Of a stretch of 64,000 nt of DNA, positions 20,283 through 28,851 are shown one piece after another (within the stretch, counting starts at the first letter, position 1; every line of letters starts with the position of its first letter). Position numbers and translations under genes: made by a program. A model generated the notes under the pieces. That model did no database searches. It saw nothing but the letters and a program-made list of their open reading frames with translations, and was not told the origin of the DNA. This stretch comes from Brucellaceae bacterium. GTDB lineage: Bacteria > Pseudomonadota > Alphaproteobacteria > Rhizobiales > Rhizobiaceae. The stretch covers positions 1 to 64,000 of the forward strand of contig JACKJW010000004.1 of assembly GCA_020637755.1 (NCBI GenBank), in the 5' to 3' direction.

Positions 20283-20475
20283 TGTTTATTTTCGCAATAT
20301 GTGCTTCGATCTCGTCGCAAATCAGATCGATGCCTGAGGTGTCTATTTCCATGTTAACATCGAAGTATGCGATAAGCACCTTCAATTTTAACGCTTTCTC
20401 CAGGATCTCGAGAAAGTAGTATCTCGACGCGGACTTGTTACCGGCATACCGGAATTGTTCGACACTCATACGCAT
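20263..20475 (-). CDS. Small ORF upstream of and overlapping luxR
   Basis: A 70-residue protein with no family I recognise. It looks like a folded protein: aromatic N-terminal helix (RYYFLEILEKALKLKVLIAYF) and an acidic C-terminal helix (TSGIDLICDEIEAHIAKINNE). It starts with ATGCGTATG after a weak GGGGGT site, and its end overlaps the luxR start by 20 bases. Position suggests a coupled small regulator or anti-activator, as TraM or QseM are in rhizobia, but no homology is visible. Confidence 0.65.
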   Translation of the reverse strand: MRMSVEQFRYAGNKSASRYYFLEILEKALKLKVLIAYFDVNMEIDTSGIDLICDEIEAHIAKINNEYSFV

Positions 20476-20724
20476 GCTACCCCCAACTCAGCAACTTCGG
20501 TCCCCACAGACCCCAGGTAAATCGCAGATTGGGTGCCCGGCCGGTATCCCAACAAGTTGTTAGGCACCACGTTTTGAACAAAATTTTAAGAATTCGATTC
20601 GCCTTGGCTTGCCATTGAATGGCGCTGCTTGAATGCATTCCTGCGACGTAGACGCGCTGGATTCCGGATCGCTTCGCGTCCGGAATGGCGGCCGCATAGG
20701 AGGGGCACTTCAACGGGAATTCCC

Positions 20725-23418
20725 TCACACCCTGTCCACAAAACTGTCCAGCACCTTCTTTTGCCCGGCGCGGTCGAAATCCACCGTCAGCTTGTTGCCG
20801 TCGACGGCGGCGACATTGCCATTGCCGAATTTCATATGGAACACGCGGTCGCCGATGCTGAAGGCCGAGGGCGAGGCGGAGACGGACTTGGCGACAAGTT
20901 CGCCCTCGATGGTGCGAAGGCGCGTGCCCTTGCCGGCGCCGCGGCCTGAATCCGGTTCGCCATAGCCGATGCGCTCCACCGCATGGCCGGAGCGGTTGCC
21001 CCAGTTGCGGCTGGTCGCCTCGGTGCGGTTGGCCTGCGCGCGTTGCCAGCCCGGCGTCTGGTAGGTGTTGGAAAAGGCGTCGCCTGCGCCCACCGTGTCG
21101 AAGCGCGAAGCGCCATAGGGGTTCTGGCGCGCGCCATATCCGCCCATCGAACCCGCGCCATAGCCGCCATAGGATGAGCCGGTCTCGGCGACCTCCACAT
21201 GGGCCTCGGGCAGTTCATCCAGAAAGCGCGACGGGATGGTCGATTGCCAAAGCCCGTGGATGCGGCGGTTGGAGACGAACCAGATGTGCAGGCTGGTGCG
21301 TGCGCGCGTCACGCCGACATAGGCGAGGCGGCGTTCTTCCTCCAGCCCGGCGCGGCCGCCTTCATCCAGCGCGCGCTGGTGGGGGAAGAGGCCTTCCTCC
21401 CAGCCCGGCAGGAAGACCGTATCGAATTCCAGACCCTTGGCCGAATGCAGCGTCATGATGGAGACGGCGTCCATCTCCGCGTTCTGCTCCTTGTCCATCA
21501 CAAGCGCGATGTGCTCCAGGAAGGCGCGCAGGCTCTCGTAATCCTCCATGGAGCGGATGAGCTCCTTGAGGTTCTCCAGCCGTCCGGGCGCTTCGGCGGA
21601 ACGGTCGGCCTGCCACATGGCGGTGTAACCGCTCTCGTCGAGGATCTGCTCGGCGAGTTCAGTGTGCGGCATGGTTTCGAGCAGGCCCTCCCAGCGGCGG
21701 AAGTTTTCCACCACCTCGCGCAGGGCCGAGCGCGGCTTTGGCTTCAGCTCCTCGGTGCCAACGAGATCGGCGGCGGCCTGCAACATGGAGCAGGCACGGG
21801 CGCGCGCCGTGTCATGGACGAGGCGGATGGTGGCTTCGCCAAGTCCACGTTTGGGCGTGTTGACGATGCGCTCGAAGGCGAGATCGTCGGCCGGCTGGCA
21901 GACGACGCGGAAGAAAGCCAGCGCGTCGCGGATTTCCATGCGCTCATAGAAGCGCGGGCCGCCAATAACGCGGTAGTTCAGGCCGAGCGTGACGAAGCGG
22001 TCCTCGAATTCGCGCATCTGGAAGGAGGCGCGGACCAGGATGGCCATGTCGTTCAGCCTGTGGCCGCGCGTCTGCATGGCCTCGATTTCCTCGCCGACGG
22101 CGCGCGCCTCCTCCTCGGAATCCCAGGCGGAGTGGACGATCACCTTGGCGTCGTCCGGCCCGGCCTTGTCGGTGAAGAGTGTCTTGCCGAGGCGGCCTTC
22201 ATTGTGGGCGATCAGGTGGGAAGCGGCACCGAGAATGTGGGCGGTAGAGCGGTAATTGCGCTCCAGCCGGATGACTTTCGCGCCCGGAAAATCCTTCTCG
22301 AAGCGCAGGATGTTGTCCACTTCCGCCCCGCGCCAGCCGTAGATCGACTGGTCGTCATCGCCAACGCAGCAGATGTTTGGGGGGGCGCCACTCTCCCCCC
22401 TTGCGGGGGAGATGTCGGCGAAGCCGACAGAGGGGGGGCTTTGGCCCGGATCATGCTCACCCCCCTCTGCCCTGCCGGGCATCTCCCCCGCAAGGGGGGA
22501 GAATGGCCTGTCGCCGGCCTTTTCCTCATTGCGCAAATCCTGTGCTTCACTGTGCTCAGCCTGCGATTTACGCTTCGGCCTCTGCGCGATCAGCCGCAGC
22601 CACATGTATTGGGCGGTGTTGGTGTCCTGGTACTCGTCGACAAGGATGTAGCGGAATTTCCGGTGATACTCGGCCAGCACGTCGGCATGTTCGCGGAAGA
22701 TCATGATCGGCAGGCAGAGCAGGTCGCCGAAATCGGTGGCGTTCAGCGTCTTCAGCCGGTCCTGGTAGGCGGCATAGAGTTCGCGGCCCTTGCCGTTGGC
22801 GAAGGCGCGCGCGTCGCCCTCGGCGATCTGCGCCGGATAGAGGCCCTTGTTCTTCCAGCCGTCAATCATCTGGGCGAATTGCCGGGCCGGCCAGCGCTTG
22901 TCGTCAATGCCCTCGGCCTGGATCAGTTGCTTGATGAGGCGGATCTGGTCGTCGGTGTCCAGAATGGTGAAGTTGGATTTCAGCCCGGCCAGTTCGGCAT
23001 GGCGGCGCAGCATCTTCACGCCGATGGAGTGGAAGGTGCCGAGCCAGGGCATGCCCTCCACCGCCGGGCCGACGAGATGGCCGATGCGCTCCTTCATTTC
23101 GCGCGCAGCCTTATTGGTGAAGGTGACCGCGAGGATCTGCGAGGGGAAGGCGAGGCCGAGATTGAGGATATGGGCGATGCGGGTGGTCAGAACGCGGGTC
23201 TTGCCGGTGCCGGCACCGGCCAGCACAAGCACCGGGCCTTCCGTGGTTTCCACGGCGAGGCGCTGCTCGGGGTTCATCGTGTCCAGATAGGGCGCATTGC
23301 GCCGCTCCGCCTCGCGGGCGGCCATGGCGCGCGCGGCTATGCCCCCCGGGCGGGCGGGCGGCGGCGCTGACGGTCCGCCAAAGAACGGAATGTCGTCGTC
23401 ATCGGGAAAATCTGTCAT
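20725..23418 (-). CDS. uvrD: UvrD/PcrA family ATP-dependent DNA helicase
   Basis: Superfamily 1A helicase of 897 residues, for repair and replication-fork processing. Walker A is GAGTGKT (68-74), motif II is LVDEYQDTN, motif III is VGDDDQSIYGWRGA, motif IV is RLERNYRST, and motif VI is VGVTRART. The start at 23418 (MTDFPDDDD) is chosen. Between motifs II and III there is an insert of about 60 residues not seen in typical family members; much of it is encoded by a palindromic repeat (22392-22502). The reading frame stays open through it. Confidence 0.94.
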   Translation of the reverse strand: MTDFPDDDDIPFFGGPSAPPPARPGGIAARAMAAREAERRNAPYLDTMNPEQRLAVETTEGPVLVLAGAGTGKTRVLTTRIAHILNLGLAFPSQILAVTFTNKAAREMKERIGHLVGPAVEGMPWLGTFHSIGVKMLRRHAELAGLKSNFTILDTDDQIRLIKQLIQAEGIDDKRWPARQFAQMIDGWKNKGLYPAQIAEGDARAFANGKGRELYAAYQDRLKTLNATDFGDLLCLPIMIFREHADVLAEYHRKFRYILVDEYQDTNTAQYMWLRLIAQRPKRKSQAEHSEAQDLRNEEKAGDRPFSPLAGEMPGRAEGGEHDPGQSPPSVGFADISPARGESGAPPNICCVGDDDQSIYGWRGAEVDNILRFEKDFPGAKVIRLERNYRSTAHILGAASHLIAHNEGRLGKTLFTDKAGPDDAKVIVHSAWDSEEEARAVGEEIEAMQTRGHRLNDMAILVRASFQMREFEDRFVTLGLNYRVIGGPRFYERMEIRDALAFFRVVCQPADDLAFERIVNTPKRGLGEATIRLVHDTARARACSMLQAAADLVGTEELKPKPRSALREVVENFRRWEGLLETMPHTELAEQILDESGYTAMWQADRSAEAPGRLENLKELIRSMEDYESLRAFLEHIALVMDKEQNAEMDAVSIMTLHSAKGLEFDTVFLPGWEEGLFPHQRALDEGGRAGLEEERRLAYVGVTRARTSLHIWFVSNRRIHGLWQSTIPSRFLDELPEAHVEVAETGSSYGGYGAGSMGGYGARQNPYGASRFDTVGAGDAFSNTYQTPGWQRAQANRTEATSRNWGNRSGHAVERIGYGEPDSGRGAGKGTRLRTIEGELVAKSVSASPSAFSIGDRVFHMKFGNGNVAAVDGNKLTVDFDRAGQKKVLDSFVDRV
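22392..22502. repeat. RIME-like palindromic repeat inserted in frame in uvrD
   Basis: A 111-base element flanked by perfect 22-base inverted repeats (22392-22413 and 22481-22502). An inner hairpin TGTCGGC-gaa-GCCGACA lies at 22413-22429. The arms are CCCCCC/GGGGGG-rich, as in palindromic intergenic repeats of rhizobial genomes. It encodes about residues 306-343 of the helicase. Confidence 0.88.
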
Positions 23419-23509
23419 CGCCCGCAATGTAGCGATTCGGGGCCAAATTGCCAGAACAGAGCGAAAACGTGCGGGGAAGGGGAGAGGCGGCCGCCGAGGC
23501 GGGAAGCGA

Positions 23510-24565
23510 TCAGCCCCTGCCTTCCATGGAGGAGATGCGCCGGTCGGTGAAGTTGAGCCGCCCGGCGGCAATCTCGGCGGCGATGGCCGCCATGTCCGGA
23601 TCGCCCGCAACCAGCACTTCGAGTTCGGTCATCTGGTTCATGGCGATGAGACGCAGGATGTCGTCGCGCGGGGTGCCGTCGGCGTAGCGCGGCAGGCGGG
23701 CGACGGGCTGGATCAAGTCCGCGCCGCCCTTCTTCACGTGCGAACCTTGCAGGGCGGCCAGATCGTCAGTGTTCACGCCGTCCGGCGCCTCGGCGAAGGC
23801 ATAGAGGCCGGTGCCCTTGCGCGGAAAGGGATAGACGGCGAGCGCGACATCGGTCACCGCCGGATGGCGCTTCAGCGCGGCAATGATGGACGGGCCTTCC
23901 AGATCGATGCGGTCGCCGGTTCCTTCACCGTCGGACCAGTTGAAGATCCCGCGCGTCACCGCGTTATAGAGCTTCTTGCCGGTCATCAGCCAGATGCGGG
24001 ACGGCAGCGAGCGGCGCGCCAGGATGCGGCGCTCGGCAGGCGTCAGCAGGTGCGGCGCAAAGGAGCGCTTCTGCTTGATGAGGTGGCGGCGGTCCTCATA
24101 GGCCATGATGCGGTAGAGGCGTCCGCGCCGCTTGTGCAGCTTTGCCAGCTGGAAGTCGATGACGCCGGCGGAACCATCGGGCAGAACCAGCCAGTTCTGC
24201 GGCTTGGCGATGTCGTTGTGGGTGATGCCGGCGCGGCGCATGGCATGCAGCAGGCGGCGCGCATCCTGGTACCAGAAGGCATCCTGCGGGCGGGCCAGAT
24301 GCAGGGGCGTGCCGTCTGACCAGAGCCGGTAAAGCCCGTCCTTGTCGGTCATCAGAAGGGTCGGCGTGCCGGGAATGCCCTTGACCGCCTTCAATGCGCG
24401 GATTTCCTGTCTGGCCAGCTTCCAGGCCACCGGCTTTGACCACCAGGGCGCGGCCGACACGATGCGCCGGATCACGGCCACGTCCGGCGCGTCCTCGAAA
24501 TAGCCCTTGTGCGTCTCGGAAAAGACGTCGCGCTTGAGGACGGTGGTGGAGATGAAACGGGGCAT
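23510..24565 (-). CDS. Protein-kinase-like fold with AMP-ligase C-terminal-like domain
   Basis: A 351-residue protein. Residues 1-205 look like a small kinase/phosphotransferase: catalytic loop THNDIAKPQNW (HND at 116-118, Asn124) and IDFQ (137-139), where the usual DFG is DFQ. Residues 222-320 resemble the C-terminal subdomain of acyl-CoA synthetases (RHPAVTDVALAVYPFPRKGTG, then LPRYADGTPRDDILRL), without the adenylation domain. Lipopolysaccharide or small-molecule kinases are possible. The start at 24565 is chosen over 24646. Function unknown. Confidence 0.75.
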   Translation of the reverse strand: MPRFISTTVLKRDVFSETHKGYFEDAPDVAVIRRIVSAAPWWSKPVAWKLARQEIRALKAVKGIPGTPTLLMTDKDGLYRLWSDGTPLHLARPQDAFWYQDARRLLHAMRRAGITHNDIAKPQNWLVLPDGSAGVIDFQLAKLHKRRGRLYRIMAYEDRRHLIKQKRSFAPHLLTPAERRILARRSLPSRIWLMTGKKLYNAVTRGIFNWSDGEGTGDRIDLEGPSIIAALKRHPAVTDVALAVYPFPRKGTGLYAFAEAPDGVNTDDLAALQGSHVKKGGADLIQPVARLPRYADGTPRDDILRLIAMNQMTELEVLVAGDPDMAAIAAEIAAGRLNFTDRRISSMEGRG

Positions 24566-24922
24566 GGTATCGCGTGAACCGGTTTTGCGCCGTGGAGTCA
24601 ATGGAAAACAGGGTTGAACGGAACGAAGGGTTGAGGTCCAGCCCATGCGGGGCTGCTCCCTATCGGTGCTCCTCTTCGCTTGCCTGCACCAGCGCGCGGT
24701 TGAAACAGGCGAGCGCGCGGATTTGCGTGGCCCATGTCAGCACCATGCCCTTGTCCCGAGGGCCGGCCAGCCGGGCATTGCCGGCGCAAGGCCGAACGAT
24801 GCCCGAGCTTGCGTGATTTCGAGGTTTCCTGCCAGTTTCCGGCTTCAAACCTTGCATCCATGGCAAGGCTTGCACTATGCCGAGAGGGCTCGCCCTCCGT
24901 TGCCGCTTGATCGAGTTTTGCC
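24566..24922. other. Intergenic region, no gene supported
   Basis: This 357-base gap separates the kinase-like gene (minus) from the ClC gene (plus), so it should hold divergent promoters. Open frames on the minus strand reach 120 codons but show no recognisable domain. I see no RNA gene. Confidence 0.5.
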
Positions 24923-26722
24923 ATGACTGCCACGCCGCCCCTTGACGCAGCGCCTTCCAAGCCCGGGGAACGGATAGCGTCCCTGCCGTTGCTGACTTTC
25001 TATGCTTTCCTGGTGGGCTGCGTCGCGGCGCTAGGCGCGATCGGCTTCAAGTTCCTGATCGCCATCATCTACAATCTCTCATTCCATGGCACTTTCTCCC
25101 TGCACCTTGAGCCGAACCAGTATGGCGAGCCGAGTGTCTGGGGCGCGGGTATCATCGTCGTTCCGGTGATCGGCGGGCTGATCGTGGTCTGGATCGTGCA
25201 GACCTTTGCGCCGGAGGCCAAGGGGCACGGCGTGCCGGAAGTGATGTACGCGATCTACCACAAGGGCGGGAACGTGCGCGGGATTGTGGCCGTGGCCAAA
25301 TCCTTTGCTTCGGCGCTCTCCATCGGCACGGGTGCGTCCGTCGGCCGCGAGGGGCCGATCATCCAGATCGGCTCGTCCTTCGGTTCCACCTTCGGGCGCC
25401 GCCTGGGGCTGATCCGGTCACAGAAGATCATCCTGCTGGCGGCGGGCGCGGGAGCGGGTATCGCAGCGACCTTCAATACGCCACTGGGCGGGGTGCTGTT
25501 TGCGGTGGAAGTGCTGCTGCCGGAAATCTCGCCGCGCAGTTTCCTGCCGGTCGTCGCCGCGACAGCCACCTCAACCTATGCCTACCGGCTGGCGATGGGT
25601 GCCGAGGCGACATTCTACATCCCGCTCTGGAAGCAGCTTCCGCAGCCCGCCGCCGTAAACCTGACCGAAATCGGCCTTGCGGCTTTCACCGGCGTTGCCA
25701 TGGGTGTTGCGGCCTGGCTCTTCGTCATTGTGCTGGAATTCATGGAAGACAATTTTGAGAAGATTCCCGGCGGACCCTACCTGCAGAATGTGGCCGGCAT
25801 GCTGTTCGTCGGCATCATGGGCTACACGTTCATGGTCTTTACAGGCCACTACCATGTCATGAGCGTCGGCTACGCGACCATCCAGGAACTGCTGTCCAAC
25901 AACACGCTGACGGCGGCACTGCTCATCCTGCTCTTCCTTGGCAAGTTGCTGGCGACAACCGTCAGCCTGGGCGCGGGCGCCTCGGGCGGCATATTCTCGC
26001 CGAGCCTTTTCATGGGCGCAACACTGGGCGGTGCGATCGGGGTCATCGGCATGATGTTGTTCCCGGATGCCGGTCTGTCGGTCGAGGTCTTTGCAATGAT
26101 CGGCATGGGCGCGATGGTGGGCGCGGGTACGAGTGCCGCGATGACGGCCATCGTCATGATCTTCGAGATGACGCGTGACTACAACATCATCCTGCCGCTG
26201 GTGCTGGCCGTGGCCATCGCGCTGGGCATTCGCCGGGCGCTGGTCGCCAACGACATCTACACGATCAAGCTTCGCAAACGCGGGCGTGCCATTCCGACCG
26301 ACCGGACAACCAACATGCTTCTGGTCAACCAGGCCCGCGAGATCATGACCAAGGAATTTCATGTTTTGCCGGCCGAGATGACCGTGCTGGAGGCGCTGCG
26401 GCAGATCGGCAACGACACGGTGAAGGAAGTGATCGTCAGCCATGGTTCGCGCATTGCCGGCTATGTCCGGTTTGGCTCCATCCCCTATCAGGCGGACCGG
26501 TTTGCCAGCCAGACGCTGGGCGACATCATGCGAACAGATTTCATCATCGCGACCAATCTCAACACGATCAACGATGTCATCACGCGCATGAGTCGGCGCG
26601 AACGGACCTGTGCCATCGTGATCGATGCGCGCAATGCAGGCGTCCCGCGCCCGGAACATGTGCTGGGCGTGATCGACCGGGACGAACTGGCAACGGCGCT
26701 CATCCGAAACCACTACAACTGA
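24923..26722 (+). CDS. ClC family chloride channel or Cl-/H+ antiporter with CBS domains
   Basis: Membrane protein of 599 residues. The selectivity segments are present: GTGASVGREGPIIQIG with gating Glu143, and GAGASGGIFSPSLFMGA. The last 150 residues hold a CBS pair (EIMTKEFHVLPAEMTVLEAL and a second repeat). Transport versus channel mode cannot be told from sequence alone. It is alone on the plus strand and faces a convergent thioesterase gene 12 bases downstream. Confidence 0.94.
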   Translation: MTATPPLDAAPSKPGERIASLPLLTFYAFLVGCVAALGAIGFKFLIAIIYNLSFHGTFSLHLEPNQYGEPSVWGAGIIVVPVIGGLIVVWIVQTFAPEAKGHGVPEVMYAIYHKGGNVRGIVAVAKSFASALSIGTGASVGREGPIIQIGSSFGSTFGRRLGLIRSQKIILLAAGAGAGIAATFNTPLGGVLFAVEVLLPEISPRSFLPVVAATATSTYAYRLAMGAEATFYIPLWKQLPQPAAVNLTEIGLAAFTGVAMGVAAWLFVIVLEFMEDNFEKIPGGPYLQNVAGMLFVGIMGYTFMVFTGHYHVMSVGYATIQELLSNNTLTAALLILLFLGKLLATTVSLGAGASGGIFSPSLFMGATLGGAIGVIGMMLFPDAGLSVEVFAMIGMGAMVGAGTSAAMTAIVMIFEMTRDYNIILPLVLAVAIALGIRRALVANDIYTIKLRKRGRAIPTDRTTNMLLVNQAREIMTKEFHVLPAEMTVLEALRQIGNDTVKEVIVSHGSRIAGYVRFGSIPYQADRFASQTLGDIMRTDFIIATNLNTINDVITRMSRRERTCAIVIDARNAGVPRPEHVLGVIDRDELATALIRNHYN

Positions 26723-26734
26723 CGCCCCGCCCTG

Positions 26735-27220
26735 TCAGGCCGGCTTGCGTTCGAGCGAAATGGCGCGCCCGGCCCGCTCCGGCATGGGCAGGGCAGCGTG
26801 GGCGGCCTGCATGGCCTCGATCTTCTCCATCACGTCGGGCGGGAAGGGCGCCACCTTCGGTCCGCCCATGTCGATGTGAAGCGAAAGGGCCTCGCCGGTT
26901 GCAGCCAGCCAGCCCTCCTCGTGGCGAATTTCCTGATAGACACGCAGCCGCTTGGCGTCATGGTCGATAAGGTGAAAGCTCACGGTCACCGTCTCGCCAA
27001 CATGCAGTTCGCGGACATAGCAGACATGGATTTCGGCCGTGAAGATGCTCATGGCGCGGGTCTTCACATAGTCGGCACCGATGCCGAACAGGGCAAAGGC
27101 CTCGTCGGCGCATTTGTCGAAGAGCACGTTGTAATAGGCCATGTTCATGTGGCCGTTGTAGTCGATCCATTCGGGCAGGACCTGCATGGGGGACGAGATG
27201 AACGGCGCGTCTGCGGCCAT
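26735..27220 (-). CDS. 4HBT-fold acyl-CoA thioesterase
   Basis: A 161-residue hotdog-fold thioesterase. The family motif EWIDYNGHMNMAYYNVLFDKCADEAF contains the catalytic-type aspartate. It hydrolyses acyl-CoA thioesters in the cytosol, with unknown chain preference. The start at 27220 (MAADAPF) follows CGGAGGAAA on the coding strand. Longer frames run into the promoter region of the divergent FAD-oxidase gene. Confidence 0.88.
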   Translation of the reverse strand: MAADAPFISSPMQVLPEWIDYNGHMNMAYYNVLFDKCADEAFALFGIGADYVKTRAMSIFTAEIHVCYVRELHVGETVTVSFHLIDHDAKRLRVYQEIRHEEGWLAATGEALSLHIDMGGPKVAPFPPDVMEKIEAMQAAHAALPMPERAGRAISLERKPA

Positions 27221-27347
27221 GGGTTTTCCTCCGCTCGCGCTTCCGGCAGTGGACAAGGCGCTGCCGAAAGCCAATAAATCCGGTCCAAGGCGTAACAAAT
27301 GATCCGGCGGGCGCAAAGCGTCCCGACCGGGTTTCCTGGAGGAAATC

Positions 27348-28760
27348 ATGGCCCTGTCCGATCTTCAGCGCGTGGCGCGCAACGAGGAGGGCATTGCTGC
27401 CGTCCTCGGTATCCTGAAACAGCGTTTCGGCGAGCGGATGCAAACCGGCCAGTCGATCCGCGAGCAGCATGCCCATTCGATGACCTATCTTCCCGCCCAG
27501 CTTCCCGACGGGGTGGTGTTTGCCGAAAGCGCGGCCGAGGTGCAGGAAGTGGTGCGGGCCTGCGCGGCGCATCGCGTTCCGGTCATCCCGTTTGGCACAG
27601 GCACTTCGCTGGAGGGCCACGTGAATGCGCCCGGCGGCGGCATCAGCCTCGATGTCTCGCGCATGAACCACATCCTCAAGGTCAACCAGGACGATCTCGA
27701 CGTGGTGATCGAGCCGGGCGTGACGCGCGAGCAGTTGAACGATTACCTGCGCGACACCGGCCTGTTCTTCCCGATTGATCCGGGCGCCAATGCCTCGCTT
27801 GGCGGCATGGCGGCGACGCGGGCGTCCGGAACCAATGCCGTTCGCTACGGAACGATGCGCGAGAACGTCCTGGCGCTGACGGCGGTGATGGCAGACGGGC
27901 GCGAGATCACCACGGCGAAGCGGGCGCGCAAGACCTCCGCCGGATATGATCTCACGCGCCTCATCGTCGGCTCGGAGGGCACGCTCGGCATCATCACTTC
28001 GCTGACACTGAAATTGCAGGGCATCCCGCAGGCGATTTCGGGCGGTGTGTGCCCGTTCCCGATGCTGGAAGCGGCCTGCCAGGCGGTCATCATGACGATC
28101 CAGATGGGTATTCCGGTTGCGCGCATCGAATTGCTGAACGCGCTCGGCATGACATCCATCAATGCCTATTCCGGGCTCGACTATCCGGAAAGCCCGTGTC
28201 TGTTCCTGGAGTTTCACGGGTCGGATGCCAGTGTGAAGGAGCAGGCAGAGCTGTTCGGTGAAATCGCTGCCGAGCTGGGCGGCGGTCCGTTCCTGTGGAC
28301 GGCGGTGGCCGAGGAACGCGCCAAATTGTGGAAGGCGCGGCATAATGCCTATTTCGCCGGGCTGGCGCTCAGACCGGGCTGCCGGGGCATTTCCACCGAT
28401 GTTTGCGTTCCAATCTCGCGGCTGGCCGAATGCGTGGCCGAAACCGAGAAGGACATTGCGGCCTCGGGGCTGATCGCGCCGATCGTCGGCCATGCCGGTG
28501 ACGGCAATTTCCATGTGCTGCTGCTGCTCGACATGGACAACCAGGCGGAGATCGAGGCGGCGGAGGCCTTTGTCGAGCGGCTGAACCTGCGCGCCATCGC
28601 CATGGAGGGGACCTGCACGGGCGAGCACGGCATCGGGCAGGGCAAGATGCGCTTCCTCGGTCTGGAACTGGGGGCGTCCGTCGATGTCATGCGCGCGGTC
28701 AAGGCGGCGCTTGATCCCGACGGCATCCTCAATCCCGGCAAGATCCTGCCGCCGCAATGA
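27348..28760 (+). CDS. FAD-binding oxidoreductase, GlcD/D-lactate dehydrogenase family
   Basis: FAD-linked 2-hydroxyacid dehydrogenase of 470 residues. The FAD-binding PCMH domain includes VIPFGTGTSLEGHVNAPGG and GANASLGGMAATRASG. The C-terminal domain ends with GTCTGEHGIGQGKMRFL and DPDGILNPGKIL, as in glycolate oxidase subunit GlcD and D-lactate dehydrogenases. It probably oxidises D-lactate or glycolate and passes electrons to the respiratory chain. GGAGG precedes the ATG at 27348. No glcE or glcF partner is next to it. Confidence 0.92.
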   Translation: MALSDLQRVARNEEGIAAVLGILKQRFGERMQTGQSIREQHAHSMTYLPAQLPDGVVFAESAAEVQEVVRACAAHRVPVIPFGTGTSLEGHVNAPGGGISLDVSRMNHILKVNQDDLDVVIEPGVTREQLNDYLRDTGLFFPIDPGANASLGGMAATRASGTNAVRYGTMRENVLALTAVMADGREITTAKRARKTSAGYDLTRLIVGSEGTLGIITSLTLKLQGIPQAISGGVCPFPMLEAACQAVIMTIQMGIPVARIELLNALGMTSINAYSGLDYPESPCLFLEFHGSDASVKEQAELFGEIAAELGGGPFLWTAVAEERAKLWKARHNAYFAGLALRPGCRGISTDVCVPISRLAECVAETEKDIAASGLIAPIVGHAGDGNFHVLLLLDMDNQAEIEAAEAFVERLNLRAIAMEGTCTGEHGIGQGKMRFLGLELGASVDVMRAVKAALDPDGILNPGKILPPQ

Positions 28761-28851
28761 GGGCGCAGCCTGCGCGCGTTGGCGCATTGCCTCTTTCCGG
28801 CCATCGCCCATGGGTTAATGTAGGCTTCATCGGAAGTCCGGGAGCAGCCCC

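Noticed and set aside
20477..20728. An 83-codon ORF upstream of the small lux ORF
   Set aside because: No protein-like features; it contains intergenic palindromes (AACAAGTTGTT at 20551-20561) that could be regulatory, but they do not match a lux box I know.
21199..23370. A 723-codon open frame on the plus strand opposite uvrD
   Set aside because: It is a shadow of the GC-rich uvrD gene: no domain, composition of antisense reading, and the minus strand is clearly a helicase.
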